Positions 1 through 10,936 of a stretch of 64,000 nucleotides of DNA are shown in pieces. The DNA is taken from NCBI GenBank assembly GCA_964522095.1, contig CAZFSO010000001.1:1-64000 (forward strand), read 5' to 3'. The DNA comes from UBA6054 sp964522095. Its GTDB lineage: Bacteria > Planctomycetota > Phycisphaerae > Phycisphaerales > UBA1924. Every line of letters starts with the position of its first letter. The first letter of the stretch is position 1. Made by a program: the position numbers and the translations under genes. Under the pieces are notes generated by a model that was not told where the DNA came from, ran no database searches, and saw nothing but the letters and a program-made list of their open reading frames with translations.

Positions 1-879
<879 letters not shown>

Positions 880-916
880 CCAACTCGGAACAGGCTCCCA
901 AGCCCCCCTGTCTTCA

Positions 917-939
917 GTGGGACGGGCTTCCAGCCCGTC
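917..939. repeat. Dispersed palindromic repeat, family 1
   Basis: The core gacgggcttccagcccgtc (921-939) is a perfect 8-bp stem with loop tcc, preceded by gtgg. It lies between the ABC gene stop and the convergent ankyrin gene stop. Near-identical copies occur at 2102, 32122, 37175 and 37210 and degenerate ones at 1974 and 48702, always outside genes. Confidence 0.85.
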
Positions 940-951
940 GTCTTCGCTCCT

Positions 952-1848
952 TCAATTCGCCTTCTCCTCCATCGGGATGCACTCGCTCGGCGGCCATCGG
1001 GCCGGGCTCGCGCCGTTCGGCCAGCGCGGCGGGTCAAAGTCCTTGCACGCCCGTTTGAGCAGCGTGACAATCTCTTCATCGATCGCCGCCGTCGCCTCGT
1101 CGGACGCCGCCGCCCGGTTCTGCAGGGCGCGCTCCATGGCCGTGGCGTGCGTCCAGGTCGGGATGCTGGGGTTGGCTCCCGCGCTCAGAAGCAATCGGAC
1201 CATCTCGATCTGACGATCCATCACGGCACGGTCGAGCGGTGTCAACGAGAGGTCGAACGCGCTGACAGGGTTCACCCACGCGCCCTTCGAGATCAGCCAG
1301 GCCGCCCCTTCGATATCCCCGTTGTTGACGCTGTGCGTCAACGGCGTCCAGTGCAGGTCGTCGAACACGTCGAGCAACACGCCCGCTCCGACCGTCCAGA
1401 GCCAGTCCAGACGCGCGAAGTCCTTCCGCTCGACAAGGTCGGGGATGAGGTCGCACCGCGTCACGAGGTACGACCGGCGGTCCATGTACGGCTCGTTGCA
1501 CTCAACGGGAAAGTCGTAGCCCTCATGCTCGAACACCAGGCTTTCCCACGAGGCGCCCACTTCAAGAAGGGCCTCGATCATGCGGCGTGGACCGCTCACC
1601 CCGGCCATCTCCAGCACGTTCCACGACTCGCTGTCGGTGTCGCGCACGCGCGCGCCCGCCTGGATCAGGCGCAGGGCCGCCTCCCATCGCGCATTCGCCA
1701 GGGCGATCTCAAGGATCGAGCGGTCCTGTTCCGGATCGACCCAGTTCGGGTCAAGACCGGCTCGGATCATCCGGTCGAGCCGCACGCCGACCTCGGACGC
1801 GTCCTGTTCGCCGTCCATGAGATGGATGAGGGGCCGAGGGTCGATCAT
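952..1848 (-). CDS. Ankyrin-repeat protein
   Basis: A 298-residue protein built of ankyrin-type helix-turn-helix repeats. Recognisable repeat cores are LEIALANARWEAALRLIQAG, TPLTHSVNNGDIEGAAWLIS and TPLDRAVMDRQIEMVRLLLS, each followed by a GA/KGA turn. Ankyrin proteins mediate protein-protein contacts and no catalytic domain is visible. The chosen ATG (complement of 1846-1848) opens MIDPRPLIHLMDG; the frame can be extended upstream, but only through repeat sequence and the run of N, so the longer version is unlikely. No signal peptide is seen. It converges with the ABC transporter gene, and a palindromic repeat lies between the two stops. Its partner is unknown. Confidence 0.8.
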   Translation of the reverse strand: MIDPRPLIHLMDGEQDASEVGVRLDRMIRAGLDPNWVDPEQDRSILEIALANARWEAALRLIQAGARVRDTDSESWNVLEMAGVSGPRRMIEALLEVGASWESLVFEHEGYDFPVECNEPYMDRRSYLVTRCDLIPDLVERKDFARLDWLWTVGAGVLLDVFDDLHWTPLTHSVNNGDIEGAAWLISKGAWVNPVSAFDLSLTPLDRAVMDRQIEMVRLLLSAGANPSIPTWTHATAMERALQNRAAASDEATAAIDEEIVTLLKRACKDFDPPRWPNGASPARWPPSECIPMEEKAN

Positions 1849-1973
1849 CTGGTCATCCGTGGGTGCTGGAGTCGAGTGACTGGACGAGTGCCAAGATAGC
1901 AAGCGCCCGAGCCGTGGAGAAGGACTTTGTACCGACGACCTCAGAACGGCGCACCAGCGCGGTCGTTCCGGCA

Positions 1974-1988
1974 GTGCGACGGGCTTCC
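1974..1988. repeat. Truncated family 1 palindrome at gap edge
   Basis: gtgcgacgggcttcc matches the left half of the family 1 repeat with one mismatch, then runs into N. Sequence resumes at 2089 with cgggcttccagcagtgggac, so the gap sits inside a repeat cluster. Confidence 0.7.
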
Positions 1989-2088
1989 NNNNNNNNNNNN
2001 NNNNNNNNNNNNNNNNNNNNNNNNNNNNNNNNNNNNNNNNNNNNNNNNNNNNNNNNNNNNNNNNNNNNNNNNNNNNNNNNNNNNNNNN
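1989..2088. other. Scaffold gap (100 N)
   Basis: Exactly 100 undetermined bases, a conventional filler of unknown true length, lying within a cluster of palindromic repeats. Confidence 1.
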
Positions 2089-2101
2089 CGGGCTTCCAGC
2101 A

Positions 2102-2124
2102 GTGGGACGGGCTTCCAGCCCGTC
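2102..2124. repeat. Dispersed palindromic repeat, family 1
   Basis: Complete copy with the same core gacgggcttccagcccgtc and the same gtgg lead as the copy at 917-939. It lies about 100 bases before the next gene start. Confidence 0.85.
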
Positions 2125-2773
2125 TTCCTCACTCAACCTCACCCAACATCCACACCCGTGCGCCGTCTTCGTGACATGCCCCGGATTCCCCTTGCAACGC
2201 CCACGCCCCCCGGTACATTCGCGTCATGCGAACCAGCAACCCGCTCGCCGACCTCGACGCCGACCGCATCGACGAACTGACCAACGCTTTGTTGGAAGAC
2301 TGGGACTGCCCGACCATGACCGCCCTGGGCCTCTGCCGCGCCCACCGGGCCACGCTGGCGCAGGTCCGCGCGATCTCGCAGACCCCGCGCTTCCGCGCCG
2401 CCCTCGACGACCTCCGCGCCATCCGCGACGCCCGCCGCCAGGACCAGGACGCCCGCGTCCGCGCCACCGCGATGGACCGGCTCGTATACCTCATCCTCCA
2501 CGACCCGTCCACCGCGTCCTACGCCAAGGAACTCCGCCTGGCCGTCAGGACGCTCCTCGCCCTGACCGACCCCGCGCAGACCCGGCCAGCAAGCGGCGAC
2601 GCTCATCCGGCGCAACGCCCCCAGGACACGCCCGACGCCGCCCCCGAACCACCGCGCGCCCAGCCCGCGCCGCGTGACCACGCCGCCCACCGCCCGCCGC
2701 GCCCAGGCCCAACACCGCGCGCCCGCCGGGACGCCCCCATACCATGCGGGGAACCCCAGGCAGGACCAACCCC

Positions 2774-4978
<2,205 letters not shown>

Positions 4979-4988
4979 CCCCCCGAAC

Positions 4989-5018
4989 CGAGCCGCAGGC
5001 TCGCAGCCGAGGCTCGGC
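4989..5018. promoter_or_regulatory. Two adjacent inverted repeats abutting the rtcB start
   Basis: cgagccgcaggctcg (4989-5003; 6-bp stem) and gccgaggctcggc (5006-5018; perfect 6-bp arms) sit back to back in the gap between two same-strand genes and end one base before the GTG start of rtcB. They could end transcription of the peptidase gene, hide the rtcB start, or be another dispersed palindrome. Confidence 0.4.
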
Positions 5019-6455
5019 GTGAAGAAGCGCGAACTCATCAACCTGGGCCTGCCCGCCGGCGACGCCATCCCCGCCGCCTTCGCGGTCTGCGCCGAGCACC
5101 GGCCCACACGCGACGAGGCCCGGACCGCCATCGCCCGGATCCTCGCCGACCCCGCCGCCTCGGCCGACGACCCCGTCTGGGGCCCGGTCGCCCGCGCCCT
5201 GATGACCCCCGCCGGCATGCCCCTGCGCGCCCAGCCCGCCCCGCTCGCCGTCTGGGGACGCATCGGCGAGGACATCGACCAGGCCTCCGTCGACCAGGCC
5301 CGGCGGGCCTGCGAACTGCCGATCGCCGCCGCCGGCGCCCTCATGCCCGACGCCCACCTCGGCTACGGGCTGCCCATCGGCGGCGTGCTGGCCACCCGCA
5401 ACGCCGTCATCCCCTACGCCGTCGGCGTCGACATCGCCTGCCGCATGAAGATCACCGCCCTCGACCTGCCCCCCGACCTGCTCGACACCGACGCCGGCCG
5501 CGAACGGCTCACCGACGCCATCGAGACCAACACCCGCTTCGGCATGGGCGCCGCCTTCGGGACCCGCGCCGACCGCGGCGCGCGCAAGCGCGACCACCCC
5601 GTCATGGACGAGGACTGGTCCGTCTCGCCCGTCACCGCCCGCCTGCGCGACAAGGCCCACAACCAACTCGGCACCTCCGGCTCGGGCAACCACTTCGTCG
5701 AGTTCGGCGTCCTGACCATCGACGAGTCCGACCAGCCCAACCCGCTCGGCCTGGCGCCCGGGCGCCACCTCGCCCTCATGTCCCACTCCGGCTCGCGCGG
5801 GCCCGGCGCGGCCGTCTGCGACCACTACTCGCGCATCGCGATGGACCTGCACCCCGAACTGGACAAGCAGCACCGCCACCTCGCCTGGCTCGACCTGGAC
5901 TCACAGCCCGGCCGCGAATACTGGGACGCCATGAACCTCATGGGCCGCTACGCCAGCGCCAACCACGCCTGCATCCACGAGACCATCGCGCGACACCTGG
6001 GCGCGCAGGCCGTCGCCGGCGTCGAAAACCACCACAACTTCGCCTGGCAGGAGACCCACCTGATCGACGGGCAGCCGGAAACCCTCGTCGTCCACCGCAA
6101 GGGCGCGACCCCCGCCGGGCGGGGCGTGCTCGGCGTGATCCCCGGCTCCATGGCCGACCCCGCGTTCGTCGTCGTCGGCCTCGACGGCCCCGGATCGCTC
6201 GCCTCGGCCGCCCACGGCGCGGGGCGCGTCATGTCGCGCACCGCCGCCCGCAACGCCTTCCGCTGGCCCGCCGTGCGCCAACTCCTCCGCGAGCGCGGCG
6301 TGACCGTCCTCTCCGCCGGCATCGACGAGAACCCCGGCGTGTACAAGGACATCCGCCGCGTCCTGGCCCTCCAGACCGACCTCGTCCGCCCCGTCGCCCG
6401 GTTCGACCCCCGCCTGGTCAAGATGGCGCCAGACGGCGAGAAGGCGGAGGACTGA
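5019..6455 (+). CDS. rtcB: RtcB-family RNA ligase
   Basis: RtcB ligases join RNA 3'-phosphate or 2',3'-cyclic phosphate ends to 5'-OH ends using GTP and Mn(II), in RNA repair and tRNA splicing. The 478-residue protein carries the metal site GVDIACRM (many members have GVDIGCGM), GSGNHFVE, HSGSRGPG, ENHHNFAW and HRKGATPAG. HGAGRVMSR near residue 399 holds the histidine that is guanylylated in characterised enzymes, with a lysine about 69 residues later. The set is complete, so activity is plausible, but the altered metal motif suggests one of the divergent RtcB subfamilies. The start is GTG with no Shine-Dalgarno; inverted repeats abut it. It converges with the SDR gene, stop codons eight bases apart. 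No archease or RtcA gene is nearby. Confidence 0.88.
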   Translation: MKKRELINLGLPAGDAIPAAFAVCAEHRPTRDEARTAIARILADPAASADDPVWGPVARALMTPAGMPLRAQPAPLAVWGRIGEDIDQASVDQARRACELPIAAAGALMPDAHLGYGLPIGGVLATRNAVIPYAVGVDIACRMKITALDLPPDLLDTDAGRERLTDAIETNTRFGMGAAFGTRADRGARKRDHPVMDEDWSVSPVTARLRDKAHNQLGTSGSGNHFVEFGVLTIDESDQPNPLGLAPGRHLALMSHSGSRGPGAAVCDHYSRIAMDLHPELDKQHRHLAWLDLDSQPGREYWDAMNLMGRYASANHACIHETIARHLGAQAVAGVENHHNFAWQETHLIDGQPETLVVHRKGATPAGRGVLGVIPGSMADPAFVVVGLDGPGSLASAAHGAGRVMSRTAARNAFRWPAVRQLLRERGVTVLSAGIDENPGVYKDIRRVLALQTDLVRPVARFDPRLVKMAPDGEKAED

Positions 6456-6463
6456 TGGCCCGC

Positions 6464-7174
6464 TCACGGCGAAGGCAGGTAGATCGTCTCACCGGACTTC
6501 GCGCCGGTCCGGCCCGTGACGCAATCTGCGATCACCTCGGCCACCCGGTCGGGGTCCAGCGTCCGCTCGCGCGGCAGCGCGGCCTCGTCCCACAAGGACC
6601 GCAGCATGGCCGTCTCGACCGCGCCGGGCGCCACGGCGTACGCCCGGATCCCGTGCTCGGACTCCTCGTTGGCGATGGCGAGCGCCGCAACGTTGCAGGC
6701 GGCCTTCGCGCCGCCGTAAGCCCCCAGCCCGGGGAACGGGTCCCTGGCGGACATCGACGAGGTGAACACGACCACGCCGCCGCCGGCCCGCATCACGCGC
6801 AGGCACCGCGCGGCCAGGTCGATCGGCCCGATGGCGTTGATCTCGAACACGCTCCGCAGCCCCTCGACGGTCTGCTCGCCCAGGTTGCACAGCCCCGCCT
6901 GCCCGGCGTTGTTGACCAGGGCGTCGATGCGGCCGAAGGCTCCGGTCGTGCGGTCCACCACGCGGGCCCGGTCGGGGTCGCTGGTGACGTCTGCCACCAC
7001 GGCGATCCAGTCGTCGGTCTCGGCCCCGAGCCCCGCGCCCGTCTCGCGCAGCGTGGCCTCCGTTCGTCCGACGAGCGCGACGCGGTACCCCGCCGCGCCG
7101 AGCCGTCGCGCCACGGCGCGCCCCACGCCCGAACCCGCCCCCGTGATGATCGCCACGCGCCGCCCGTCCGACAT
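6464..7174 (-). CDS. SDR-family NAD(P)-dependent oxidoreductase
   Basis: A 236-residue classical short-chain dehydrogenase. It shows the cofactor motif TGAGSGVG near the N-terminus, NNAG, the catalytic serine in FTSSMS and the catalytic pair in YGGAK. The substrate cannot be read from the sequence. The ATG at 7174 (MSDGRRVAIITG) is preceded on its strand by ctggagcgggc, giving a GGAG ribosome site; a longer frame to 7237 adds an implausible Arg/Gly-rich lead. It is divergent from mqnD, with 62 bases between the starts, so the two may share a regulatory region. Confidence 0.85.
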   Translation of the reverse strand: MSDGRRVAIITGAGSGVGRAVARRLGAAGYRVALVGRTEATLRETGAGLGAETDDWIAVVADVTSDPDRARVVDRTTGAFGRIDALVNNAGQAGLCNLGEQTVEGLRSVFEINAIGPIDLAARCLRVMRAGGGVVVFTSSMSARDPFPGLGAYGGAKAACNVAALAIANEESEHGIRAYAVAPGAVETAMLRSLWDEAALPRERTLDPDRVAEVIADCVTGRTGAKSGETIYLPSP

Positions 7175-7236
7175 GCCCGCTCCAGCCCCGTGATGCCGGC
7201 GTCCCGAACGCCCGGCACGCCCGCATAGGCTCACCA

Positions 7237-8127
7237 ATGCCCGCCACGACCGCCCTGACGCTTGCGCACTCGCCCGACGCCGACGACCTCGTGATGTGGT
7301 GGCCGCTGACCGGCCAGCGCCACCCGGACGCCGGACGGTATTCCGCCCCGCAACTCGACACCAGGGGCTGGTCCTTCGACCTGACCGCGCGCGACGTGGA
7401 GGAACTCAACAAACTCGCCGTGGGGGGCGACGACGCCTACGACGTCACCGCGGTGTCCGCCGCCGCCTACCCGGCCATCGCCGACCGCTACGCGATCACC
7501 CGGGCCGGCGCGTCGTTCGGCGAGCACTACGGCCCCAAACTCGTCGTCCGCAAGGACTCGGCCATCCAGACCATGGACGACCTGGCCGGCGATCTCGTCG
7601 CCATCCCCGGCGTGAACACCACCGCGTACCTGGCCCTGCGCCTGGCCAGGCCCGGCGTGCGCGTCGTCGAGATGCTCTTCTCGCAGATCCCCGGCGCGGT
7701 CGCGTCCGGGGAGGTCGACGCGGGCCTGCTCATCCATGAGGCCCAACTGACCATCGACCGCGACAACCTGCGGGCCGTGGCGGACATGGGCCAGTGGTGG
7801 GGCAGCCAGACGGGCCTGCCGCTGCCGCTGGGCCTGAACGTGGTGCGCCGCGGCGTCCCGGGCCTGGACGCCCTGTGCGACCTGCTCGCCGAGTCGGTCG
7901 CGTTCGCCGCCCGCGAGCGCGAGGCGTCCAAGGCCTTCCTGCGACGCAACGCCGCCGGCAAGCCCGAGTGGGCCGACGACGACCTGCTCGACCGCTACCT
8001 GGACATGTACGTCAGCCCGATGACCGTGGACATGGGCCAGGCCGGCCGGTCGGCCCTGGACGAGTTGTACCGGCGCGCCCACGAGGCCGGCCTGATCGAA
8101 CAGGTCCCCCCGCTCGACGTGCGGTAG
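7237..8127 (+). CDS. mqnD: MqnD-like 1,4-dihydroxy-6-naphthoate synthase (menaquinone, futalosine route)
   Basis: A 296-residue member of the MqnA/MqnD family, which has a periplasmic-binding-protein fold but works in the cytoplasm. The start LTLAHSPDADDLVMWWPL matches the family signature SPDxDD-M. GPKLVVRK, the DDLAGDLVAIPGVNTTAYL segment and AGLLIHEAQLT follow the expected order, and the histidine of IHE corresponds to a conserved active-site position. MqnD converts cyclic de-hypoxanthine futalosine to dihydroxynaphthoate. The absence of an N-terminal signal argues against a transport role. It is first in a tight plus-strand run of four genes, 13 bases before the next, which has its own strong Shine-Dalgarno. 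Some doubt remains between MqnD and MqnA. Confidence 0.78.
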   Translation: MPATTALTLAHSPDADDLVMWWPLTGQRHPDAGRYSAPQLDTRGWSFDLTARDVEELNKLAVGGDDAYDVTAVSAAAYPAIADRYAITRAGASFGEHYGPKLVVRKDSAIQTMDDLAGDLVAIPGVNTTAYLALRLARPGVRVVEMLFSQIPGAVASGEVDAGLLIHEAQLTIDRDNLRAVADMGQWWGSQTGLPLPLGLNVVRRGVPGLDALCDLLAESVAFAAREREASKAFLRRNAAGKPEWADDDLLDRYLDMYVSPMTVDMGQAGRSALDELYRRAHEAGLIEQVPPLDVR

Positions 8128-8140
8128 GAGGAGACGCCCG

Positions 8141-8635
8141 ATGAACGCACTGGAAAAACTCCGCGAAGTCACCGACACCATCGGGCAAAGCCGCAACGGG
8201 CTGGAGATCGTCGACGCCTGGGCGCTGGCGGGCCGGCTGCTGACGCGGTTTTCGGTGGACGCCGGCGAGGCGCGTCGGATCGTGCAGCAGAAGGACCACG
8301 CCGCGCTCGACGCCGCGGTGCGGGCGCTCGAGAACCCGGGCGCCGCGCCCGAGCCCGCCGCGACGTCGCCGGTCAGCGAGGGCGACATGACAGCGGCGCT
8401 CAAGGCCTTCCGCAAGCGCCTGAAACTGACCCGGCTGGACCAGGAATCCAAACTCGGCGGGCGGTACACCTCGGGCGGCAAGCGTTCGGGCATCGAGGCG
8501 ATCCAGCCGCCGACCGGGTTCGCGCCCGAGGTCTGGAAGGCGCTGGAAGCCGCGGGCCGGCTGAAGCACACCGGCGGCGGCTTCTACGCGGAGAGCCCGG
8601 AGAGCGGCCCCGGCGGCCCGGGGGCCGGGCGATGA
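8141..8635 (+). CDS. Conserved hypothetical protein
   Basis: A 164-residue soluble protein without a named domain. It has a helical N-terminal half (MNALEKLREVTDTIGQSRNG), a short acidic linker, and a C-terminal motif KLTRLDQESKLGG followed by SGIEAIQPPTGF and VWKALEAAGRLKHTGGGFY. I recall the motif KLTRLDxESKLG from uncharacterised planctomycete proteins, so this is likely a lineage-specific family. Translation starts at an ATG behind taggaggagacgcccg, a strong ribosome site. The last four bases overlap the next start (ATGA), so the gene is translationally coupled to the DUF4112 gene in the mqnD operon. Confidence 0.75.
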   Translation: MNALEKLREVTDTIGQSRNGLEIVDAWALAGRLLTRFSVDAGEARRIVQQKDHAALDAAVRALENPGAAPEPAATSPVSEGDMTAALKAFRKRLKLTRLDQESKLGGRYTSGGKRSGIEAIQPPTGFAPEVWKALEAAGRLKHTGGGFYAESPESGPGGPGAGR

Positions 8636-9018
8636 CCGTCCGACGCGTGCCGCCGCCGATGGACGCGGGGGGCCTGCCGCGGGCGCTGCGCCTGGCGCGC
8701 ATGCTCGACGCGAAGTTCCGCGTGCCGGGCACCTCGTTCCGGTTCGGGCTGGACCCGATCCTGGGCCTGTTCCCGGTGTTCGGCGACACCATCGCGCTGG
8801 GCCTGGGCCTGTTCATCGTGGCGGAGGCGTGGTCGCTCGGCGTGCGGCGCCGGGTGCTGCTGCGGATGGTCGCCAACCTGGCGGTCGACTGGGCGGTCGG
8901 CTCGGTGCCCGTCGTCGGCGACGTGGCGGACTTTTTCATCAAGCCCAACCGGCGCAACGCCGCGTTGATGGCGCGGGAGTTGGGCGTGCAGGGCTGGGAT
9001 GAGCGCCGTCAGGGATAG
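8632..9018 (+). CDS. DUF4112 membrane protein
   Basis: A 128-residue protein matching the DUF4112 pattern: FRVPGTSFRFGLDPILGLFP, then VFGDTIALGLGLFIV as one hydrophobic segment, RRVLLRMVANLAVDWAVG with SVPVVGDVADFF as a second, and the terminal KPNRRNAALMARELG. The paired P-G-D turns are characteristic. Function is unknown; it is probably an inner-membrane protein with two or three segments. It overlaps the upstream gene by ATGA and lies 11 bases before the CPBP gene, so the four genes from mqnD onward look like one transcript. Confidence 0.85.
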   Translation: MTVRRVPPPMDAGGLPRALRLARMLDAKFRVPGTSFRFGLDPILGLFPVFGDTIALGLGLFIVAEAWSLGVRRRVLLRMVANLAVDWAVGSVPVVGDVADFFIKPNRRNAALMARELGVQGWDERRQG

Positions 9019-9029
9019 CCGGGGGTGTC

Positions 9030-9902
9030 GTGGACGAGGCGCAGGAGCAGGTCGAAGAGGTTGGCCGCACAGGGCGCGGCCATGCCGGTCAGAGCACACC
9101 CGGCGCGGCGCTGGCCGCCAAACGCCCCCTGAGGATCGGCTCGGGCCGCGTGGAGGAGTGCGCGGGCGGGTTCGTGCGGCCGGCGGGCCGGTGGTACGCG
9201 TGGCGGTGGGCCGAGATGACGGCGCTGTACGTGGCGCTGCCGGGGGTGCTGGCGGTCGCGGTCGACGGGGCGGGCCGGTGGCACTGGGCGCTGCGCCGCG
9301 CGGGTCTCGGCTGGCTGGCCGAACTCGGCGCCGCGCCGGGGCGGCTGATCTTCCCGGTGCTGCTCGCGATGACGGCCCTGATCGTCGTGGTGCTGCTGCT
9401 GGACCGCTCGTTCGACAACTCGCAACTGTGGGGCTGGCGCCGGGCACGCGCGGACCTGGCGCGGATCGTGACCTGGTGGTGCTGGCTGGGCGCGGGGATG
9501 CTGGGCATCGCGGCGTGGATGGCGTTCGGGGCGGGCCTGCTGCCCGAGTCGGGCTTCCTGCGCCTGCCGCGGGAACGCCCGGGCCTGCTGGTGGTGATCT
9601 GGCTGGTCTACCCGCTGCTGAGCGCGTACCCGCAGGAGGTGACGCACCGCGTGTTCTTCTGGCACCGCTACGCGTGCCTGTTCCCGGACGCGCGGGCCCG
9701 GGTGGCGTTCAACGCGCTGGTGTTCGCGTGGATGCACGCGCTGTTCTGGAACTGGGTCGCGCTGGCGATGACCTTCGCGGGCGGCCTGCTGTTCGCGTGG
9801 ACCTACGAGCGGACGCGCTCCGGCCTGGCGGCGGGCATCGAGCACGGGCTGTACGGCGCGTGGGCGTTCACGATCGGGCTGGGGTGGTTCGTGTTCGCGG
9901 GG
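9030..9902 (+). CDS. CPBP-family intramembrane metalloprotease, 3' end lost in gap
   Basis: The first 291 residues of a polytopic membrane protein; the frame runs into N at 9903, so the C-terminus is missing. Several hydrophobic segments precede PQEVTHRVFFWHRY, the counterpart of the EExxxR motif with Q for the first E. FAWMH and IEHGLYG provide the two further conserved histidine motifs of CPBP (CAAX-protease/bacteriocin-processing) proteins. Substrate unknown. The GTG at 9030 follows the DUF4112 stop by 11 bases; a later start is possible because the first ~45 residues are not hydrophobic. Last visible gene of the mqnD operon. Confidence 0.75.
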
Positions 9903-10002
9903 NNNNNNNNNNNNNNNNNNNNNNNNNNNNNNNNNNNNNNNNNNNNNNNNNNNNNNNNNNNNNNNNNNNNNNNNNNNNNNNNNNNNNNNNNNNNNNNNNN
10001 NN
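9903..10002. other. Scaffold gap (100 N)
   Basis: Exactly 100 undetermined bases. It truncates the CPBP protease gene, and its right edge is six bases from the prpB stop codon. No repeated flank is visible. Confidence 1.
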
Positions 10003-10008
10003 CTCTCC

Positions 10009-10896
10009 TCACACCGGGAAGCGCCAGGGCGTGCCGGGGGTGTAGCCGACCATGCGGTAGAGTTGCTCTCTGGTCTGCATGTTGGTCAGTTGGTTCTGCA
10101 GGGTGCCGGTGCGGTGGAGGTCTTCCAGCATGCGGGTGACGGCGCCCATGGCGATGCGCAGGGTGCTGACGGGGTAGATGACCAGGTCGTAGCCGAGTTC
10201 GCCGAAGCGGGCCAGGGGGATCATGGGGGTCTTGCCGAACTCGGTCATGTTGGCCAGGAGGTAGGGGCGGCGGTCCTTGAGGGGGGCCAGCGCGTCGGCG
10301 AAGCGGCCGAACTCGTCCTCGCTGGCCAGGCCCTCGGGGAAGATCATCGACGCGCCGGCGTCGACGTAGGCCTTGGCCCGGGCGACGGCGGCGTCGAAGC
10401 CCTCGACGCCCCGGGCGTCGGTGCGGGCGCAGACGACGAAGTCGGCGCCGGAGCAGTCGGCGGCGGCCTGGGCGGCCCAGGCGATCTTGCTGGCGGCTTG
10501 ATCCGTGGGCACGAGGGCCTTGCCGTCGAGGTGGCCGCAGCGTTTGGGGAAGACCTGGTCCTCGAGGTGCAGGCCGGCGGCGCCGGCGCGGTGGTATTCG
10601 ATGACGGTGCGGCGGGTCATCTCCTCCTCGCCGAACCCGGTGTCGGCGTCGGCGAGGACGGGCAGGCCGGAGCCGGTGGCGACCTCGCGGACGACACGGG
10701 CGAAGTGGTCGAGGGTGAGCAGGCCGACGTCGGGGACGCCGGCGGCGACGGAGGTGGCGCCGCCGGAGACGTAGCAGGCGTGGAACCCGGCGTCGCGGAC
10801 GGCCATGGCGACGAGGGCGTTGAACGCGCCGGGGGCGGCGACGACGCCCCGGTCCATGAGCGTGCGGAGGGTGCGGCCGGGGTGTTCAGGGTGCAT
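10009..10896 (-). CDS. prpB: Methylisocitrate lyase (PrpB) / PEP mutase superfamily
   Basis: PrpB splits 2-methylisocitrate into pyruvate and succinate in the methylcitrate cycle of propionate breakdown. The 295-residue TIM-barrel protein shows YVSGGATSVAAGVPDVG, PVLADADTGFG, the Mg-binding LEDQVFPKRCGH with the catalytic cysteine in the K-R-C-G-H signature, and VCARTDARG. These match PrpB better than isocitrate lyase, which is much longer. The ATG at 10896 (MHPEHPGRTLRTLM) suits the family; an in-frame upstream ATG at 10929 is less likely. prpD lies on the same strand further upstream, with a divergent fusion gene between. No prpC is in the window. Confidence 0.88.
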   Translation of the reverse strand: MHPEHPGRTLRTLMDRGVVAAPGAFNALVAMAVRDAGFHACYVSGGATSVAAGVPDVGLLTLDHFARVVREVATGSGLPVLADADTGFGEEEMTRRTVIEYHRAGAAGLHLEDQVFPKRCGHLDGKALVPTDQAASKIAWAAQAAADCSGADFVVCARTDARGVEGFDAAVARAKAYVDAGASMIFPEGLASEDEFGRFADALAPLKDRRPYLLANMTEFGKTPMIPLARFGELGYDLVIYPVSTLRIAMGAVTRMLEDLHRTGTLQNQLTNMQTREQLYRMVGYTPGTPWRFPV

Positions 10897-10936
10897 GGGG
10901 GCATCGTATGCGCGGGCCGCGCGGTACACTGCGCGG

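Larger units (their letters stand above)
1849..2225. other. Intergenic region with scaffold gap and palindromes
   Basis: 377 bases between the start of the ankyrin gene and the start of the next plus-strand gene. It holds a truncated palindromic repeat, 100 N and a further complete repeat copy. The promoter for the ankyrin gene must lie here or under the gap. No other coding potential beyond repeat-derived frames is seen. Confidence 0.7.

Noticed and set aside
6464..9018. Chromosomal replication origin at the skew change
   Set aside because: No dnaA, dnaN or gyrB gene and no cluster of ttatncaca boxes was seen; only the skew change itself is reported.
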